Assembly: GCA_013388675.1 (NCBI GenBank) | Contig: JACAEW010000279.1 | Span: forward strand, 1-37,747 | Direction of reading: 5' to 3' | Source of the DNA: Syntrophaceae bacterium | Lineage (GTDB): Bacteria; Desulfobacterota; SM23-61 | Length of the DNA: 37,747 nucleotides | Shown here: in pieces, positions 8,356 to 16,358 of the stretch | Numbering within the stretch: position 1 is the first letter of the stretch | Layout: every line of letters starts with the position of its first letter | Notes under the pieces: generated by a model | Databases searched by the model: none | What the model was told of the DNA's origin: nothing | What the model saw: only the letters and a program-made list of their open reading frames with translations | Made by a program: the position numbers and the translations under genes

Positions 8356-8550
8356 CCCCCCTTATCGGATCTCTTGAGATACAAAAAGCGAAAAGAAATC
8401 CTGAGGCCCTTTCCTCACGCCAAGGCGCAAAGGCTTCCGATTTTGGCCCCTCTGGGCGCCTTTTTCCTGGAGATTGGGTCAGCCTGCTTGGGAATTAGAG
8501 GCTGCAAGAATCAGGCTTGCATGAGAAACGGCTGGCGTTAGGCCAGTATG

Positions 8551-8587
8551 AAAAAAAAAGGGATTAAGCAACCAAGCCTAACCCCTT
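8551..8587 (-). terminator. intrinsic terminator after tRNA-Gln
   Basis: On the minus strand a 12-bp stem (AAGGGGTTAGGC paired with GCTTAATCCCTT, two G-U pairs) and a 6-base loop are followed by nine T residues. It lies 10 bases downstream of the tRNA 3' end. Confidence 0.85.
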
Positions 8588-8596
8588 GAAATTCCT

Positions 8597-8670
8597 TGGC
8601 TGGGGGACAAGGATTCGAACCTTGATTCACGGAGTCAGAGTCCGTTGTCCTACCGTTGAACGATCCCCCA
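8597..8670 (-). tRNA. tRNA-Gln (anticodon CTG)
   Basis: A 74-base cloverleaf including encoded CCA. The acceptor arm TGGGGGA pairs with TCCCCCA, the discriminator is G, and the T-arm is GGTTCGAATCC. The anticodon stem ACGGA/TCCGT holds the loop CTCTGAC, giving anticodon CTG (Gln, CAG codons). Confidence 0.95.
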
Positions 8671-8792
8671 CCCGATTCTTAAAACAAAAATAGCCGAAAA
8701 AGCATAGCGAGTCAAGGAAAACTTGTTTCCAAAGTGAGAAGGCCAAAGGCCGGTTGCGGATGGGCTGGATGGGAGCTTATAAAAAGTTTTCC

Positions 8793-8821
8793 TTGACAGG
8801 TCATCTCCGGATATATTAATT
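8793..8821 (+). promoter_or_regulatory. promoter of the marR gene
   Basis: A perfect -35 TTGACA lies at 8793-8798. An A/T-rich -10 region (TATATTAAT, 8812-8820) overlaps the left arm of the palindromic operator. The exact -10 hexamer is ambiguous because spacing for the best matches ranges from 13 to 17. Confidence 0.6.
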
Positions 8822-8836
8822 TGTACACAAATTAAT
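8815..8836. promoter_or_regulatory. 22-bp perfect palindrome, probable MarR operator
   Basis: The central 20 bases read TTAATTTGTACACAAATTAA, and one further base on each side also pairs. It overlaps the -10 region and transcription start and ends 27 bases before the marR start codon. Dimeric MarR-family repressors bind such AT-rich palindromes, usually to repress their own operon. Confidence 0.75.
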
Positions 8837-8863
8837 TCGGATTCCCGGAGAGGGGAGTCTCCC

Positions 8864-9277
8864 ATGCCCCATTATGAAGACTGCATCCTCTATCTGCTGG
8901 CCAAGGCTTACCAGAAAGCCCACTCGGCCTTTAAAATGAAACTCGCTCCTTTCGGGATTACCCCGGTGCAACATCTGATCCTGGCCGTTCTGGCGGAAGA
9001 GGATTTTCTCTCTCCTGCGGAAATCTCCGAGCGCGTGGTCATGGACGGGGCCACCCTATCGGGCGTCCTGGACCGCATGGCGGAGGCGGGCTTGATCAAA
9101 AAGGAGGGGAATCCGGAAGACCGGAGGTCCATCCGGGTCTTCCTCTCGCCCAAGGCCAAAAGAATGAGGGAAGAGCTGGCCGCACAGAGAAAATCCATCA
9201 ACGACGAACTGACCGCGAAGTTCTCCCTGGAAGAAAAACTGCTGCTGAAACGAATGCTGAAAGACCTGAAGGGGTGA
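8864..9277 (+). CDS. MarR family transcriptional regulator
   Basis: A 137-residue winged-helix regulator. The recognition-helix region is SPAEISERVVMDGATLSGVLDRMAEAGLI (about residues 49-77), followed by the wing KKEGNPEDRRSIRVFLSPKA, the classic MarR DRR motif. Flanking helices form the dimerisation arm. GGAGAGGGG lies about 9 bases upstream. The gene is preceded by a perfect palindrome over its own promoter, so autorepression is likely. It is followed on the same strand by five iron-sulfur or flavin genes that it may control. The inducing ligand is unknown. Confidence 0.93.
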   Translation: MPHYEDCILYLLAKAYQKAHSAFKMKLAPFGITPVQHLILAVLAEEDFLSPAEISERVVMDGATLSGVLDRMAEAGLIKKEGNPEDRRSIRVFLSPKAKRMREELAAQRKSINDELTAKFSLEEKLLLKRMLKDLKG

Positions 9278-9302
9278 TCGTTTGCCTGCAAATAAAAATA
9301 CG

Positions 9303-9323
9303 GTTTCGAGTTTCAAGTTTCGA
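9303..9323. repeat. heptad array, unit GTTTCRA x3
   Basis: Three consecutive 7-base units of the form GTTTCGA/GTTTCAA directly after marR. Confidence 0.75.
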
Positions 9324-9359
9324 TTGGGCTAAGACCCATGGAAGGAATAGGAGGGAAGC

Positions 9360-9476
9360 ATGGCAAGGGTGGGGGTCCGTTGCCCGGCGGCCCAGAGCGT
9401 CATTGGGTGCATCCGGATTGAGGACCAATTGATCGTCGAGGAAGGAACCCGAAAGGAGGAGCGATGGCCAGCTTGA
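9360..9476 (+). CDS. possible small protein, 38 residues
   Basis: A small open frame starting MARVGVRCPAAQ with AGGAGGG just upstream (about 9350-9356) and ending ERWPA. Its stop overlaps the start of the next gene (9464) by 13 bp, an arrangement typical of translational coupling. It has two Cys residues and no recognised family. It could be a leader peptide or simply chance. The strong ribosome binding site is the main support. Confidence 0.3.
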   Translation: MARVGVRCPAAQSVIGCIRIEDQLIVEEGTRKEERWPA

Positions 9477-10498
9477 CCGAGCAAATTCGGGAGATCGTCC
9501 GCTCCTATGGCGGGGCGCGGATGGGCATTACCACCCGCGAAACACTGGCCGGAGGTCCGCCCTCCGCCGACCTGACCTACATTCTGCCCGAGGCTAAATC
9601 GGCCGTCACCTTCGCCCTTCCGCTCAATAGAAAATTCATCCGCCCTTTCCTGGCCAAGGAAGACCGCTTGAGCCACGAGAGGGACAACCTCCAGGTAAAC
9701 CTTCTGGCTACCGGGCTGGCGGTGCATATGGCCAAACACCTGGAACAGAAGGGATTCCCTTCCCGGGGGGTCGTCTCCAACGAATCATACCGGGATGAGA
9801 AGCCATGGGGTAGGCTGGGAATGAACCCGGACCTCTCCCACCGCTATTTGGCCGTCCGTTCCGGCGTCGGCTGGTTCGGGTTCTCGGGGAACGTGATCAC
9901 TCCGGATTGCGGAGCGGCGGTTATCCTGGGGACCTGCGTGACTTCGGCAGAACTGGAGCCTACAGAGCCATTGCCCCCGGAGGAGAATTCCTGCGACCGC
10001 TGCAAGCTTTGCCTGGCCGCATGTTGCTCCGGCCTGATGGACCCCGCGAAAGAGGCCAGGGTGACCCTCGGGGGAAAAGAATTTGCCTATGCCAAGAGAC
10101 GGAATTATCTCCGGTGTGAGTTCGTCTGCGGCGGGATGACCGGGTTGCATCCTTCCAAGAAATGGTCCACTTGGTCGCCGGGCCGATTCATCATCCCCGA
10201 GGATGACGGTGCCTTTCGGGACGCCATGATCAAGGGGATCAAGGCCTATGATCGGCGCCCCCGGATGGAAGGCGGTTTTCCCCATATTCTCATGCGGTCC
10301 AATCTCTACCTCACCTGCGGGAACTGCCAGCTCCTCTGCTGGCCGGACCCGGCCGACCGGATGGAAAACTACCGGATCCTGACCTCCACCGGGGTGATCA
10401 TTCAAAAGCCGGATGGATCCCTGGCCCGAGTCTCTCCGGAAGAAGGAGAGGCCTATATCCAAACCCTGGACGAAATCAAGCGGGCTCTTTATGTTTGA
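9464..10498 (+). CDS. QueG-like 4Fe-4S protein (paralog 1)
   Basis: A 344-residue protein with the layout of epoxyqueuosine reductase/reductive dehalogenase-like iron-sulfur proteins. The N-terminal domain carries the conserved block SGVGWFGFSGNVITPDCGAAVILG at about 133-156. The first cluster motif is Cys177, Cys180, Cys183 and Cys187. A second group is Cys285, Cys288 and Cys292 (CGNCQLLCW), with Cys218 and Cys222 as extra candidates. QueG itself reduces epoxyqueuosine with cobalamin. This protein lacks clear evidence of tRNA-binding HEAT repeats and is probably a divergent redox enzyme. AAAGGAGGA precedes the start. It is first in a co-directional set with two further QueG-like genes and two nitroreductases. 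Substrate unknown. Confidence 0.75.
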   Translation: MASLTEQIREIVRSYGGARMGITTRETLAGGPPSADLTYILPEAKSAVTFALPLNRKFIRPFLAKEDRLSHERDNLQVNLLATGLAVHMAKHLEQKGFPSRGVVSNESYRDEKPWGRLGMNPDLSHRYLAVRSGVGWFGFSGNVITPDCGAAVILGTCVTSAELEPTEPLPPEENSCDRCKLCLAACCSGLMDPAKEARVTLGGKEFAYAKRRNYLRCEFVCGGMTGLHPSKKWSTWSPGRFIIPEDDGAFRDAMIKGIKAYDRRPRMEGGFPHILMRSNLYLTCGNCQLLCWPDPADRMENYRILTSTGVIIQKPDGSLARVSPEEGEAYIQTLDEIKRALYV

Positions 10499-10525
10499 AA
10501 GGCCCCGAATAAATCCGGAGAATTC

Positions 10526-11407
10526 ATGATCACCATCGATGAACAAAAGTGTACTCTGTGCGGTGAATGCGTCCCCATCTGCGTGCGCAGAATCCTGCAG
10601 ATGGGGGAAGGTTCCGTTGAGATCATCGACCCGGGCATGTGCCTCTACTGCGGACACTGCAAGGCGGTGTGTCCCGCCGATGCCTTTCAATTCTCCGAAG
10701 GGAACGATCAGTTTCTACCCGTTCCCAGCAAGGAGGAAATCCCTTCCGCAGCCCCTTTCTTCCGCTTCCTGCGGAGACGGCGAAGCCTGCGCCTTTACCA
10801 GGCCCGTTCCGTGGAGAAGACCAAGCTGACCCTGCTGATCGAAGCAGGCCGGTATGCACCCACCGGGTCCAACCGGCAGGCCTGCGAATATGCGGTGGTC
10901 GGCGGAAGGAAGGCTCTGGATGAGGTCTGCACTCTGGCCATCCGCAACCTGCAGGAACAGGGGAAAGAGCTTCAAAAGGTGATCGATGAATACACCCGGA
11001 AGAGAAGGCCCCTTCCCGAAGACATAGCCTCCCGGCAGACCCTCCCCTCCGTCTGGGATCGGATCGCCCGGAAGTGGGAAGAGGGGGTCGATCAGCTCCT
11101 CCACCATGCCCCGGCCTTGATCGTCATCCACATGAAAAAGGGACTGGCCACGACCCCGGAGATCGATGCGGCCATCGCCTCCACCCACATGGTTCTCATG
11201 GCCGAGACGCTGGGGCTGGGGACCTGTTACATCGGGTTTCTCATCTGGGCCATCGAAAATTCCAAAAAATTGAAGAGTTTTTTGGGTATCCCGGAAGATA
11301 ACAAAGCCCTGGTGGCGTTCACCGTGGGGTATCCGAAGGTGGAATTCCTGCGCTTCGTGGCGCGCAACCCGGCCAGAGCCAACTGGGTCGGCGAATTCGA
11401 GGGTTGA
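10526..11407 (+). CDS. ferredoxin-nitroreductase fusion protein
   Basis: A 293-residue fusion. Residues 1-60 form a bacterial two-cluster ferredoxin: Cys9, 12, 15 and 19, and Cys39, 42, 45 and 49, followed by CP. From about residue 80 a nitroreductase fold begins (RRRSLRLYQARSV, AGRYAPTGSNRQACEYAVV), continuing to METLGLG-type and VAFTVGYPK motifs that bind FMN. Such fusions are expected to pass electrons from the 2[4Fe-4S] domain to FMN. It starts 27 bp after paralog 1. The neighbours suggest it works with the QueG-like proteins as electron donor or as a second reduction step. This is inference. Confidence 0.88.
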   Translation: MITIDEQKCTLCGECVPICVRRILQMGEGSVEIIDPGMCLYCGHCKAVCPADAFQFSEGNDQFLPVPSKEEIPSAAPFFRFLRRRRSLRLYQARSVEKTKLTLLIEAGRYAPTGSNRQACEYAVVGGRKALDEVCTLAIRNLQEQGKELQKVIDEYTRKRRPLPEDIASRQTLPSVWDRIARKWEEGVDQLLHHAPALIVIHMKKGLATTPEIDAAIASTHMVLMAETLGLGTCYIGFLIWAIENSKKLKSFLGIPEDNKALVAFTVGYPKVEFLRFVARNPARANWVGEFEG

Positions 11408-11531
11408 ACCCTCCATAAATTCGCAGGGCGTAAAATGCGGCTGCTGCTATTGGGGAAATGCCAGTAAAAGGGACCGATGAAATAGCGAACCTCAATCAGG
11501 AACTTAAAACGTAATTCCAAGGGAGGAACGG

Positions 11532-12410
11532 ATGAAAGAGGAGCGGAAAACGAAGGACCCGGCGAAATGGGTCGAGGGGATCATCAAGGATTTTATCAAT
11601 ACGTCGCCGGAAAACACCCTAAAAAACCCGGCAAACGATAAGGCCTGGGCTGATCCATTGGTGGGATTCTCGGCGGGGAATGATTCCCTCTATCAAGCCT
11701 ATAAGGAAGAGTACGTGGGCCCCTTTCACTGGACCCCCCTGGAATTGTTCAGGCAAGCCTTCTCGGCATCAAAAGCGGAGGCTGAGGAATTATCGGTCAT
11801 CAGCTGGATCCTGCCCCAGATGGAGCGGACGAAAGCGGACCTCCGCAAGGAGACGATTTACCCCTCGGAGAGCTGGACGAGAGCCAGGATCTTCGGGGAG
11901 GAGGCGAATGTAAAGCTGCGCAAGCATGTGGTGAATAGCCTTCAGGCAGCAGGGATTGAGGCCGTGGCCCCCATGCTCTTCCCCGAATGGGGAACGAGGC
12001 TTTCGGCCCGCTTCGGGTTTGCCTCGACCTGGTCCGAACGACATGCGGCCCATGCCGCCGGCCTGGGGACCTTCGGCCTCTGCGACGGGTTAATCACCCC
12101 CCGGGGAAAGGCGATGCGCGCCGGCTCGGTAGTGGCCAGAGTTCAGATCCCGCCCACCCCACGCCCGTATAAGGACCACCGGGCCTACTGCCTGTTCTAT
12201 TCTAACGGGACCTGCGGCAAATGTATCGACCGGTGCCCCATTCGGGCAATCTCCCAATCCGGCCATGATAAGGTGAAATGCAAAAGCTTCCTGGACATGA
12301 CGCGCAACTATGTCCTCTCCCATCATGGATTCGAGGGATACGGATGCGGTTTCTGCCAGGCTGGAGTGCCCTGCGAATCGAGGATTCCCGGACCGGAAGA
12401 AGGGAAATGA
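11532..12410 (+). CDS. QueG-like 4Fe-4S protein (paralog 2)
   Basis: A 292-residue iron-sulfur protein related to QueG. It has the conserved HAAHAAGLGTFGLCDGLITPRGKAMR block (about 171-196) and then cysteines at 220, 228, 231, 235 (CGKCIDRCP), 250, 272, 275 and 281, enough for two 4Fe-4S clusters. The N-terminal ~100 residues (KWVEGIIKDFINTSPENTL...) are unlike paralogs 1 and 3 and give no recognised domain. GGGAGGAACGG precedes the start. The 124-bp gap before it holds no clear gene. The family function is unknown. Confidence 0.75.
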   Translation: MKEERKTKDPAKWVEGIIKDFINTSPENTLKNPANDKAWADPLVGFSAGNDSLYQAYKEEYVGPFHWTPLELFRQAFSASKAEAEELSVISWILPQMERTKADLRKETIYPSESWTRARIFGEEANVKLRKHVVNSLQAAGIEAVAPMLFPEWGTRLSARFGFASTWSERHAAHAAGLGTFGLCDGLITPRGKAMRAGSVVARVQIPPTPRPYKDHRAYCLFYSNGTCGKCIDRCPIRAISQSGHDKVKCKSFLDMTRNYVLSHHGFEGYGCGFCQAGVPCESRIPGPEEGK

Positions 12411-12473
12411 TCAATGGGTAATAATCAATGATGAATGATCAATGCTCAATGAGCAATGGCCAGTGATCAAGTA
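12411..12473. repeat. heptad array, consensus TCAATGA, about 9 units
   Basis: The longest strict 7-bp-period array in the window. Most units match TCAATGR with one or two changes. It fills the gap between QueG-like paralogs 2 and 3. Confidence 0.85.
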
Positions 12474-12505
12474 ATAAAGCATCGTTTTTAGAAAGGATAC
12501 CAATT

Positions 12506-13198
12506 ATGGCCAAATTCGACCGGCATTTTGTGGAAGAGACCAAGAAGAAATTGGATGTGGAACTTATGGGAGTTGCTTCGGTTGAGCAATCCCCTTCGCC
12601 GGAGCTGAAGAAGAGGGCCGAAGCCCTTTTGCCCGGTGTGAAATCGGTCGTCGCCTTCGGCAAGGAGGTTTTCAAGGAGCTCGTGGCCCTGCTGAAGCCT
12701 TCCAAGGAAGTCGGGGAGGCAGAGGGCGGAGATTTCTTCGGCCCCCATTGTGACTACCTCAATGGACGCCTGACCAAGGCGGTCTATGACCTTGCGGGGA
12801 TTCTCCGGAAGGAAGGCTATCGGGCATTCCCCCTTCCGGCAGCCGGGGCGCCGGTGGACCAGCGGTACCTGGTTACTCCTTTTTCTTACAAGCACGCCGC
12901 CGAACTGGCGGGCCTGGGGACGATGGGCAGACACACCATGCTCATCACCCCGGAATTCGGTCCGAGGGTCAGACTGGCCGGCCTGCTGACCGATGCGGAA
13001 ATGGAGCCCTCTCCGGCTTCCCGGAAGGATTACTGCGTTAACTGCGACGCTTGCATCCGGGCCTGCCCTGCGGCAGCCTTACAGCGACCGATGGAAGGGA
13101 AGGCGTATGCCATAAACCCCTATGCCTGCCGAACCTACCGGGGGTCCGGCCTAACCTGCAACGTCTGCCTAAAAGCCTGCGTGGAAGTTCTGGGGTAA
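12506..13198 (+). CDS. QueG-like 4Fe-4S protein (paralog 3)
   Basis: The most compact of the three, 230 residues. It shows the family block HAAELAGLGTMGRHTMLITPEFGPRVRL (about 130-157) and two 4Fe-4S sites: Cys177, 180, 183 and 187 (CVNCDACIRACP), then Cys208 with Cys218, 221 and 225 (CNVCLKAC). The C-terminus stops right after the second cluster, so the C-terminal extension of true QueG is absent. AAAGGATACC lies just upstream. It probably acts with the adjacent nitroreductase-family gene 86 bp downstream. The substrate is not known. Confidence 0.78.
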   Translation: MAKFDRHFVEETKKKLDVELMGVASVEQSPSPELKKRAEALLPGVKSVVAFGKEVFKELVALLKPSKEVGEAEGGDFFGPHCDYLNGRLTKAVYDLAGILRKEGYRAFPLPAAGAPVDQRYLVTPFSYKHAAELAGLGTMGRHTMLITPEFGPRVRLAGLLTDAEMEPSPASRKDYCVNCDACIRACPAAALQRPMEGKAYAINPYACRTYRGSGLTCNVCLKACVEVLG

Positions 13199-13284
13199 TT
13201 CAACAGGACGCAGAGGAACGCAGATTTTCAGGATCGAGAAAATGAAAAAATTCAATCTGCGGATCAATCCTATGGAGGTTCAAT

Positions 13285-13851
13285 ATGGAGCTGGCTGAAG
13301 CGATCCGGGGCAGAAGAAGCATACGGAAGTTCAAGACCCAGCCGGTACCCAGGGAAAAGCTGGAAAGAATCCTGGAGCTGGCCATGTGGGCCCCTTCGGG
13401 AATGAATCGTCAGGACTGGTATTTCGTAGCGGTGCAGGGGCCGAAGAAAGAAGAACTCTTGAAAATCTTCGCCTCCGCCTTCGAGATTTTCCGGCCCCGG
13501 CTGGAGAACGTCTTTGCCGATAAGCCGAAGATCGTGGAGGGGATGAAGCTTTTCTTCCAGACCTACGGCGGCGCCCCGGTTTTCATTCTGGCCTATGCGG
13601 GAAAAGGGTCGGCAGACCAGTGGGACACAAACAGCACGGCAGTGGCCCTGCAGAACCTCATGCTGGCGGCCCATGCCGAAGGCCTGGGCACTGTATGGAC
13701 CGACGGCATCGTGGTCAGAGAGGCGGAGATCAATGCGGTGATGGGAATCGAAGGCCGGAAGCTGGTGGCGGTCCTTCCGGTTGGATATCCGGATGAAATT
13801 CCCCGGGTGCCTCCCAGGAGGGAAGGGCGGGTGCAGTGGGTCGGATTTTAA
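13285..13851 (+). CDS. nitroreductase family protein
   Basis: A 188-residue flavoprotein with the FMN-binding start MELAEAIRGRRSIRKFKTQPV, the APSGMNRQDWYFVAV motif and the C-terminal AAHAEGLGTVW...VLPVGYPDE. These enzymes use FMN to reduce nitro groups, quinones, enones or similar substrates. GGAGG lies at about 13274, 7 bases before the start. Unlike the gene at 10526 it has no ferredoxin domain. It closes the MarR-QueG-like gene run. Confidence 0.9.
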   Translation: MELAEAIRGRRSIRKFKTQPVPREKLERILELAMWAPSGMNRQDWYFVAVQGPKKEELLKIFASAFEIFRPRLENVFADKPKIVEGMKLFFQTYGGAPVFILAYAGKGSADQWDTNSTAVALQNLMLAAHAEGLGTVWTDGIVVREAEINAVMGIEGRKLVAVLPVGYPDEIPRVPPRREGRVQWVGF

Positions 13852-13853
13852 TG

Positions 13854-13888
13854 AATGCGTAATGGGGAATCCGGAATGCGGAATAAAA
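13854..13888. repeat. heptad array, unit AATGCGG x5
   Basis: Five 7-base units beginning AAT (AATGCGT to AATAAAA) directly after the nitroreductase stop. Confidence 0.8.
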
Positions 13889-13953
13889 AGGACGATTGGA
13901 ATACCGGCTTGCAAATTCCCTAACCCGGCCAAGCCAGACCCAAAGAGGTTTAT

Positions 13954-13980
13954 GTAGGGGCGGCCCCCCTGTGGCCGCCC
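13954..13980. repeat. GTAGGGGCGG-type palindrome, copy 3
   Basis: GTAGGGGCGGCC on the left and GGCCGCCC on the right. The terminal CTAC of the right arm is lost. Confidence 0.7.
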
Positions 13981-14093
13981 GAAAGATCGGAAAACAGAAC
14001 GCGTTTCGCATCCTTGCCCTCGCAATATGATTCCATTTGGAGATCAACTCGGTTTATGAGCGCCTTACGAGGGTTTTTGGGGGGAACAAATAA

Positions 14094-15305
14094 ATGGTGA
14101 AAGGAAAATCCATTTTCACCCGGGCGGTTCACGCCGGGGAGCGGGGGCCCAGGCCCGATTTTGAGCCCGTATCCACGCCCATCTACAGCACGGTGGGGTA
14201 CCGGTATGCAAGCATGGAGGACCTGGACCGGATCTTCGGCAATGAACGGGAGGGGTACGTCTACGCCCGGTACGGTAGCCCGACGAATTCGGCGCTGGAA
14301 GAAGCCCTGGCGGCCATGGAAGAAGGGGAGGCGGCAATCTCCTTCGGGTCAGGAATGGCCGCTGTTTATGCGGCCCTTCTGGGTGCAGGGGTGAAGAACG
14401 GGACCTCCCTCGTGGCCGCCTACGATATTTACGGGGCCACCTACTCGATTTGTGCCCGCCTGCTTCCGGATATGGGGGTGAAGGTCCAGTTCGTCGATGT
14501 GACCGACCTGGAAGGACTGGGCAAAACTCTCTCGGAGAACAAGCCGGTCGCGGTTATCCTGGAAACCATCTCCAATCCTTTGATGAAAGTGGCCGATGTT
14601 CCCACCATCTGCACGATGGCTCACCGGGTGGGCGGCAAAGTCATCGTGGACAACACTTTCGCCACTCCGTTCCTTTTCCAGCCCTTGAAGCACGGGGCCG
14701 ATTATTCGGTCCATTCCACGACGAAATACATCGGCGGCCACGGGGACGTGCTCGGGGGGGCGATTATCTGTTCCCAAGAAAAGCGGGCCAAGCTGCATGA
14801 GATCATCAAGATGACCGGAGGCAATCTCGGCCCCTTCGAGGCCTGGTTAACCCACCGGGGAATCAAAACCCTGCCGGTTAGAATGCGTCAACACTGCTCC
14901 AACGCCGGGCAAGTGGCCCGGTGGCTGGAAAGCAATCCTCGAATCGGCAGGGTCAATTATCCCGGGATCCCCTCCCACCCTCAGCACGAAGTCGCCAAGA
15001 AGCTCTTTCCGGAGGGGCTTTTCGGCGGCATGATTTCCTTCGAGATCAAAGAGGCAACCAAGGAACAGGTCTTTCGTTTCATGGAGGCGCTGGAGATGAT
15101 CATCCCGGCGACGACTCTCGGGGACGTGTATAGCCTGGTCCTTTATCCGCCCATGTCCTCCCACCGGGCTTTGTCACCGGAAGAAAGGGCCAAGGTGGGC
15201 ATCAGCGATCGGCTGGTCCGCCTCTCGGTGGGAATCGAAGAGGCTTCGGAGATCATCGAGGACCTGGAGAGAGCGCTGGAAAAAAGCAGCAAAATCAGAG
15301 GATAA
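14094..15305 (+). CDS. PLP-dependent trans-sulfuration enzyme (cystathionine gamma-synthase/gamma-lyase or methionine gamma-lyase type)
   Basis: A 403-residue Cys/Met-metabolism PLP enzyme. It shows the N-terminal TRAVHAGE, the YARYGSPTNSALEEALAAME motif, the VDNTFATP motif with the PLP-contacting Asp, and the Schiff-base lysine in HSTTKYIGGHGD (Lys211). The C-terminus carries RLSVGIEEASEIIEDLERAL. The fold is certain, but the members (cystathionine beta/gamma-lyase, gamma-synthase, O-acetylhomoserine sulfhydrylase, methionine gamma-lyase) cannot be separated by eye. It stands alone between a repeat-rich 242-bp gap and a bidirectional terminator. No SAM or T-box riboswitch was recognised upstream. 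Confidence 0.9.
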   Translation: MVKGKSIFTRAVHAGERGPRPDFEPVSTPIYSTVGYRYASMEDLDRIFGNEREGYVYARYGSPTNSALEEALAAMEEGEAAISFGSGMAAVYAALLGAGVKNGTSLVAAYDIYGATYSICARLLPDMGVKVQFVDVTDLEGLGKTLSENKPVAVILETISNPLMKVADVPTICTMAHRVGGKVIVDNTFATPFLFQPLKHGADYSVHSTTKYIGGHGDVLGGAIICSQEKRAKLHEIIKMTGGNLGPFEAWLTHRGIKTLPVRMRQHCSNAGQVARWLESNPRIGRVNYPGIPSHPQHEVAKKLFPEGLFGGMISFEIKEATKEQVFRFMEALEMIIPATTLGDVYSLVLYPPMSSHRALSPEERAKVGISDRLVRLSVGIEEASEIIEDLERALEKSSKIRG

Positions 15306-15356
15306 GGTCGAAAAGGGAGATTCCACCTTCGGCGCCCTCTGAAATTCCGTTTTTTC

Positions 15357-15384
15357 GTAGGGCCGATTCATGAATCGCCCCTAC
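15357..15384. repeat. GTAGGGGCGA-type palindrome, copy 4
   Basis: Same ATTCATGAAT centre as copies 1 and 2. It lies between the PLP-enzyme stop and the bidirectional terminator. Confidence 0.85.
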
Positions 15385-15414
15385 AGCGGGTTCTGAATTG
15401 AGAAAGTTCAGCGT

Positions 15415-15452
15415 AAAAAAGCCGGTCCGCATTCCGGGCAGACCGGCTTTTT
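15415..15452. terminator. bidirectional intrinsic terminator
   Basis: Stem GCCGGTC/GACCGGC with a 13-base loop, flanked by six A on the left and five T on the right. It works for both converging units: the PLP enzyme (+) and merR-htpX (-). Confidence 0.92.
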
Positions 15453-15470
15453 GATTGCAAGAGGTTTCGC

Positions 15471-16340
15471 TTACCCCATTAAATCCCCGGGCCTCATGGC
15501 CAGCAACCGGGCAACCCGTTCTTCGATGGGCGGGTGCGTGCTGAAAAGCCGCATGAAACTCTGCCCCGACAGGGGATTCACAATGTACATCTGCGCCGTA
15601 GCCGGGTTGACCTGCATAGGAATCTGCTTGTTGTACTCCTCCAGCTTGAGAAGAGCATTGGCCAGGGGGCGTCCCGCCCCGATGATCCTGGCCCCGGTGG
15701 CGTCGGCGACATACTCCCGGCTTCGGGAGATGGCCATTTGAATCAGCATAGCGGCCATGGGCGCTACGATAGCGAGCAGCAGAGCCCCAATGATGTTCCC
15801 TCCGCCCCCTCCTTCGTCATCGTCGCTCCGCCCTATCCCGAACATGGCCCCCCATTGGGCCATCATGGCCAAGTGGCTTATCGCCCCGGCGATCACCGCG
15901 GCCACGCTGCTGATGAGGATGTCCCGGTTCTTGATGTGGGCCAGCTCATGGGCCAGAACCCCTTCCAGCTCCTGGGGCTTCAAAATCCGCAAAATTCCCT
16001 CCGTCACGGCCACAGCGGCATGCTCCGGGTTGCGGCCCGTAGCGAACGCATTCGGGGTGTCCTGGGGGATCACGTACACCCGGGGTTTGGGCAGCCTGGC
16101 CTGCATGCAAAGACGCTCGACCATCCGATGGAGGTCAGGGGCTTGGTCGGGGGATACTTCCTGGGCGCCGCTCATGGCCAGGGCGATCTTATCGCTGAAC
16201 CAGTACCCCACAAAGTTCATGATCAGGGCCATAAAGAGGGCAAAGTAGAGACCCTGCTTTCCCGCCAGGGCTTGGCCGATCAGCAATAGCAAAGCCGTGA
16301 GGCCCGCGAGCAGAATAAACGTTTTAAAGGTGTTGTTCAT
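15471..16340 (-). CDS. htpX: membrane zinc metalloprotease HtpX
   Basis: A 289-residue M48 protease. Two N-terminal membrane segments lie at about 7-25 and 32-48. The zinc motif HELAH is at 131-135 (His131, Glu132, His135), followed by two further hydrophobic segments (about 143-160 and 184-203). The third zinc ligand is Glu209 in [16 protein letters not shown] Gly-rich stretch ([10 protein letters not shown]) lies between the last two segments. HtpX degrades misfolded membrane proteins together with FtsH. The gene starts 18 bp after the MerR-type regulator stop, so the two are co-transcribed. AAAGGAGGAA precedes the start. Confidence 0.96.
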   Translation of the reverse strand: MNNTFKTFILLAGLTALLLLIGQALAGKQGLYFALFMALIMNFVGYWFSDKIALAMSGAQEVSPDQAPDLHRMVERLCMQARLPKPRVYVIPQDTPNAFATGRNPEHAAVAVTEGILRILKPQELEGVLAHELAHIKNRDILISSVAAVIAGAISHLAMMAQWGAMFGIGRSDDDEGGGGGNIIGALLLAIVAPMAAMLIQMAISRSREYVADATGARIIGAGRPLANALLKLEEYNKQIPMQVNPATAQMYIVNPLSGQSFMRLFSTHPPIEERVARLLAMRPGDLMG

Positions 16341-16358
16341 TTTTTCCTCCTTTATCGC

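Noticed and set aside
11408-11531. short frame near 11460 (about 18 residues, starting MPVKGTDEIANL)
   Set aside because: Too short and without a clear RBS. Could be a relic of a lost gene end.
12411-12473. CRISPR-like repeat tract
   Set aside because: Units are 7 bp and directly contiguous, with no spacers and no cas genes.
13852-14093. SAM or cobalamin riboswitch upstream of the trans-sulfuration gene
   Set aside because: No conserved riboswitch core could be recognised; the gap is filled by a heptad array and a palindrome.
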